This document shows, one piece after another, positions 60,999 to 64,000 of a stretch of DNA of 64,000 nt (positions within the stretch are counted from its first letter, which is position 1; every line of letters begins with the position of its first letter). The DNA lies in the NCBI RefSeq assembly GCF_027622875.1, contig NZ_JAPZVP010000004.1, forward strand, positions 233,210 to 297,209, in the 5' to 3' direction. The notes below the pieces were generated by a model. The model ran no database searches. It saw only the letters and a program-made list of their open reading frames with translations, and was not told the DNA's origin. A program made the position numbers and the translations under genes. This stretch comes from Glycomyces luteolus (GTDB lineage Bacteria > Actinomycetota > Actinomycetes > Mycobacteriales > Micromonosporaceae).

Positions 60999-61062
60999 GC
61001 TCCCCTCCTCAAGGCGAATGTGCACCTATCCCCGCAGGTAGCAACCCTGAGAACCCGCCTAG
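60999..61062. repeat. 64-bp direct repeat, right copy
   Basis: Pairs with 59236-59299 (four mismatches). Together the two copies bracket the ATPase gene. Confidence 0.75.
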
Positions 61063-61122
61063 CGGCCTGTCTATCCGGCCAACCCGACTCCGCGATAGCC
61101 GAAGCTTGAGGCTTGAATCAGG

Positions 61123-62142
61123 TCAGACCATCTCCATGACCGGTGGGTGCTCTGGGTCGAGGCCGCAATGGAAGATCTGGAGGTCGTAGCCGCGACCGAG
61201 GTAGACGTCGACGGAGCCGTATCTTTTCGGTGCCTCTGCCGCGCCGTCGCGTTCCTCCAAGGGCCGCCAGTGCGATGTCGGAGAGTCCAGTCCTCCGGTG
61301 GCGGCGGTCAGCAGCGGCTTCGCCTCTGCTCCGCATTCGCAGCGGACATCGAAGGCATCGATAATCCACCATCTGGCTCCGTGGCCGTTCACTTTCCATC
61401 CTGGTGCCAGTGCGTTGTCGTGGTAATCGAAGGCTTCCGGCCGTTCAGTGGTCGCCTTGATTTCCTCCCTAAGCTCCGGGGAGAGCAGATCAGTATGGGG
61501 AAACTCAGTGACCTCTTCGGGGGCGAGCACGCATGGACTCGGCACGTAGTCCTTGAAGCCGACCAGCGTGTTCCGCGCCGGGTACACGGGCCTCAGCACG
61601 GATCGGGAGGTGTCTCGCAACCGCAGATGTACTGCGGGCTCGTAAGCCCCATAGGGCCCAGTCTCGGGATGGTCATACGGGCACCACAGGACCTGAAGAA
61701 GGTCGAAGCGTTCGCGGAACGGCAAGCCTGGTACATCGCGTGTGAATAGCTGGGCCACAGGGAGGAGCGGCGCCTCTGCAGTTTGGAACTCGTCTCCCCG
61801 GGAATCACCGCGCCCGGGTTCGCCAAGGCTGTCCAGGAAAGCTTGTTCCTCTGTCGTGAACGAGTCCGGTGTTCCTCCGCCAGGTGTGCTCCATGCCAGG
61901 TCCTTGATTCGCCGATCTTCGAAGACTTCGTCCAACGTCTCCAGCGAGTCCCACTCGTGAGGGCCTGAACATGTCGGCCAGGGCTCGTCGTCGGGCCACA
62001 GCAAGGGCCCACCGATCGAGGAGTGCTCTGCGGTCGGATTGCCATGCCGAGGATGCAGCCGCACAGCAGTGCGGGCCAGCGTGGTGAGCTCGGGGAACAT
62101 GGCGACGAGATCGAACGGGCGGTCAGGCGTGGTGAAGGGCAT
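61123..62142 (-). CDS. DUF1963 (YwqG)-like protein
   Basis: 339 residues. SSIGGPLLWPDDEPWPTC matches the DUF1963 GG-P-LP-D--WP signature, followed by LLPVAQLF, LLQVLWCPYDHP and a C-terminal FDVRCECGAEAKPLL...SVDVYLGRGYDLQIFHCGLDPEHPP, whose cysteines could bind metal. YwqG-type proteins occur with toxin/immunity and stress loci; role unknown. Confidence 0.75.
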   Translation of the reverse strand: MPFTTPDRPFDLVAMFPELTTLARTAVRLHPRHGNPTAEHSSIGGPLLWPDDEPWPTCSGPHEWDSLETLDEVFEDRRIKDLAWSTPGGGTPDSFTTEEQAFLDSLGEPGRGDSRGDEFQTAEAPLLPVAQLFTRDVPGLPFRERFDLLQVLWCPYDHPETGPYGAYEPAVHLRLRDTSRSVLRPVYPARNTLVGFKDYVPSPCVLAPEEVTEFPHTDLLSPELREEIKATTERPEAFDYHDNALAPGWKVNGHGARWWIIDAFDVRCECGAEAKPLLTAATGGLDSPTSHWRPLEERDGAAEAPKRYGSVDVYLGRGYDLQIFHCGLDPEHPPVMEMV

Positions 62143-62295
62143 CGGGAATCCAACGGTCGGAGGGCATGAACCGCTCGGAAACTAGCACTGCCACACGACA
62201 AGAAGACGAAAGGCCGATCAGGAGCGTCGCAGCCAGCCAGCAGCCCAGCGAACACGAGAACCTGACTCCATCGCGCGCACACCTTGAGACTTGGT

Positions 62296-62793
62296 TCAGT
62301 CGGTGTTCTCGAGGATGAGGATCCCGACCTCGGGGTCGCAGTCCTCGACGATGGGCCGGTACTGGTCCGTTCTGAGCCAGTAGAGGATGTAGTAGTCGAA
62401 GAGGTCGGTGACGTAGTCCGCACTATCGGGGCCGCGGTAGGGAGCGACGTACCGGATGATCTGCAGTTCTTGCCGCAGTGCTTCAGCTGATTCCGGGTAG
62501 TTGTCGAGCAGCGGTCGGAGTACGGAGCCGCAGTATTCAAGGAGCAGAACCCCGTCGCTCAGGGGGAGCGGCATGCTTGCTCGCTCCATGGCGTCATCGA
62601 GTTCGACGATCAGCGCTTTGCGGATGAGCGGCCGTGCGGCATCGGAGTGGCGCCACAGAAGGTCGGCCACCCTGCCCATCGACCACACTCGGTCGCTGTA
62701 GCCCTGGTACGCCTCGAGCTGCGAGCTCAGCTCCGCCTCGGCGATCAGCTCTGCGGCGGGATTGCGCGGTCGTTTCGGAGTGTCTGGGGGCAT
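62296..62793 (-). CDS. Hypothetical protein, helical, acidic
   Basis: 165 residues, acidic, mostly helical (AAELIAEAELSSQLEAYQGYSDRVWSMGRVADLLW, RPLLDNYPESAEALRQELQIIRYV, DLFDYYILYWLRTDQYRPIVED). No known domain. Its size, acidity and position beside another unknown suggest an immunity-type protein, which is only a guess. Confidence 0.6.
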   Translation of the reverse strand: MPPDTPKRPRNPAAELIAEAELSSQLEAYQGYSDRVWSMGRVADLLWRHSDAARPLIRKALIVELDDAMERASMPLPLSDGVLLLEYCGSVLRPLLDNYPESAEALRQELQIIRYVAPYRGPDSADYVTDLFDYYILYWLRTDQYRPIVEDCDPEVGILILENTD

Positions 62794-62927
62794 GGCAGAT
62801 CCGTCCAGGGAGCGGGGACACGAAAGGGCGCAAACGAGTCTATCCCCGCAGGCAGTCGCCCTGCCCGATGGCGGTGTTGGCAGTTCGGCCGATTCCTCGA
62901 GCGATAGGCGGCACCTACCGTCGGAGG

Positions 62928-63203
62928 ATGGACAAGAAACGACCCCTCGACAACGGCCCGCTCACCGCCATGATCGTCTGCGGGACGGCCGCGTTCGTCT
63001 TGGGCGCGGTCATCTGGCTCGCCAATACCGACTTCGACTATGAACCCAACTCCTACGGCGGCGGCTTCGACGGCTCCAGCCCTGCCGGCCAGTTCCTCGG
63101 CACCTCGATCGGCCTGGCCGGTCTGCTACTGCTGGCCCTCGGCTGGGCGGCCGCCGCAATCTGCCGACAGATCGCCGACGCCGCTCAACGCCCGGAAGTC
63201 TGA
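62928..63203 (+). CDS. Small two-TM membrane protein
   Basis: 91 residues. Helices at ~12-32 (LTAMIVCGTAAFVLGAVIWLA) and ~56-77, separated by a Gly/Ser/Tyr-rich loop. ATG has both a GGAGG site and a TACCGT -10 ending 6 nt upstream. Unknown function. Confidence 0.75.
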   Translation: MDKKRPLDNGPLTAMIVCGTAAFVLGAVIWLANTDFDYEPNSYGGGFDGSSPAGQFLGTSIGLAGLLLLALGWAAAAICRQIADAAQRPEV

Positions 63204-63212
63204 AGCAAGAGG

Positions 63213-63240
63213 AAAGGCCGGTCGGAAACGACCGGCCTTT
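63213..63240 (+). terminator. Terminator
   Basis: Perfect 12-bp stem AAAGGCCGGTCG / CGACCGGCCTTT with a GAAA loop. Confidence 0.9.
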
Positions 63241-63251
63241 CTGTGTGTCTG

Positions 63252-63324
63252 CTCCCCAACTTGGACTCGAACCAAGAACCTGCCGATTAACAGTCGGCTG
63301 CTCTGCCAATTGAGCTATTGGGGA
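63252..63324 (-). tRNA. tRNA-Asn (anticodon GTT)
   Basis: 73 nt on the minus strand: acceptor TCCCCAA / TTGGGGA, discriminator G, D arm GCTC-AATTGGCA-GAGC, anticodon loop CTGTTAA with GTT, T arm CTTGG-TTCGAGT-CCAAG. CCA is not encoded. Confidence 0.97.
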
Positions 63325-63572
63325 AGGGGTTCAAGCTCGGCTTTCGCCGTGCGAACCGGATATGACAGTACAGGATCGACGCGAGCGGATGCCAGCGGGG
63401 TCGGTGTGGTGTGGGTCCAATCGGGGCTCGACGCGCGCGGCGCGTTTCCGTCATGGGCCGCCTGGGCACCCCAACATGGGGCAGAATGGCCGCTATATGC
63501 GGCAACGCACAGTGAACTCCAGAACACAGTGAAACCGGAACGGCGTTCGGCCCGCGGGCCGGGGAGGCAAAT

Positions 63573-63905
63573 ATGCGGAAGTGGTATTTCGTGGCAGGGT
63601 TCGCGGTCGGCTACATCCTGGGGGCGAAGGCCGGGCGGGAACGCTACGACCAGATCGTCGACTACACCAGGCAAGTGACCGGGAACGACAGGGTCCAGCA
63701 GGTCGCCTCGACGGTGCGCACGCAGGCGAACAAGGCCGCGAACGCGGCGCAGGACAAGATCAAGGGCACCAAGTTCGGCGACATCGTCGAGAACTTCACC
63801 ACGAGTGCGGACGAGCCCCCGAAAGCCGAGCCCTGGGACTCCGCCGGGGTGACCACGCCGGTCCGCAGCGACCGGGCCCTCCGTGGGGACGCTCCCGGGT
63901 TCTGA
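63573..63905 (+). CDS. YtxH-like membrane protein
   Basis: 110 residues. N-terminal helix MRKWYFVAGFAVGYILGAKAG with a glycine-zipper pattern, then GRERYDQIVDYTRQV and a helical tail rich in Lys/Ala, typical of the YtxH/DUF883-type stress proteins of actinomycetes. Function unknown. Close to the tRNA-Asn gene. Confidence 0.82.
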   Translation: MRKWYFVAGFAVGYILGAKAGRERYDQIVDYTRQVTGNDRVQQVASTVRTQANKAANAAQDKIKGTKFGDIVENFTTSADEPPKAEPWDSAGVTTPVRSDRALRGDAPGF

Positions 63906-63923
63906 ATCCATTAGGAACAGCGC

Positions 63924-64000
63924 GGCGGGGGGGGGGGGGGGGGCCCCCCCCCCCCGGGGGGCCGGCCGGGGGGGGCCGGCCGCCCCCCCCCGGCGCGGGG
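63924..64000. other. G/C homopolymer run at contig end (probable artefact)
   Basis: About 75 bases composed only of G and C in long homopolymer blocks (17 G then 12 C, then mixed). No natural feature is expected; this resembles low-quality sequence at an assembly end. Confidence 0.8.

Noticed and set aside
59236..61062. Integrated mobile element with att sites
   Set aside because: The repeats bracket only one ATPase gene; there is no integrase, transposase or tRNA at either end, so only the repeats themselves are reported.

Overview
The window is high-GC actinobacterial chromosome. Three things point that way: codon third positions are almost all G or C, many genes use GTG starts or appear leaderless, and the gene order is an actinomycete one (recO, uppS, zinc transporter, smtB-like regulator, zur, glyS, dusB, dnaG, roughly as in Streptomyces). 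Family-level placement is not provable from sequence alone; Glycomycetales or a relative is only a guess. The last ~75 bases are a G/C homopolymer run that looks like a contig-end artefact.

Layout. 1-6.8 kb: end of an endonuclease V gene, a small membrane protein, a MOSC protein, recO, an alpha/beta hydrolase, uppS, a single-domain voltage-gated channel with an unusual selectivity filter, and an UPF0718 permease with its TIGR03943-type partner. 6.8-10.9 kb: a zinc-homeostasis block with a perfect Zur palindrome, znuA-znuC-znuB, a leaderless ArsR/SmtB-type regulator and zur. 10.8-22.6 kb: actinobacterial membrane proteins with disordered Pro/Gln-rich tails, an HSP90-like ATPase next to a 967-residue TPR protein, and glyS. 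22.6-25.4 kb: a small peptide gene, then a second Zur-controlled locus, divergent from one Zur box, encoding cysteine-poor (zinc-independent) S14, L33 and L28 on one side and an Mrf/CobW-like protein plus type B L31 on the other.

25.5-37.5 kb: a membrane Ser/Thr kinase facing an FHA protein, dusB, a CNNM/hemolysin-type membrane protein, a large Pro/Gln-rich membrane-anchored protein, dnaG and two DUF4352-like membrane proteins. 37.5-47.7 kb: a fatty-acid desaturase, a DrrA/DrrB-like ABC exporter, a secreted M23 peptidase fused to a SapA-like domain, a ThuA protein, a divergent flavin-binding protein/MocR regulator pair, an MFS transporter and an SDR enzyme. 47.8-53.3 kb: a decayed vapC remnant and a translationally coupled desABCD desferrioxamine-type siderophore operon behind an iron box.

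53.5-63.9 kb is accessory: a DUF885 metallopeptidase-like protein, DUF6928, NADAR and HD-domain proteins, then the most interesting locus of the window. A bacterial Ro60/Rsr (TROVE plus vWA) gene is preceded on the same strand by two unannotated RNA modules that look like YrlA-type bacterial Y RNAs: the T arm comes before a capped acceptor-like stem and the D arm, exactly the tRNA mimicry described for YrlA. This cassette lies between two copies of one terminator. Next to it is a DUF234-type ATPase with a palindromic operator, lying between 64-bp direct repeats. The window closes with hypothetical proteins, tRNA-Asn and a YtxH-like protein.

A recurring sign in the window is a -10 hexamer (TANNNT) ending 6-7 nt before the start codon. 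It marks leaderless transcripts and was used to choose several starts.
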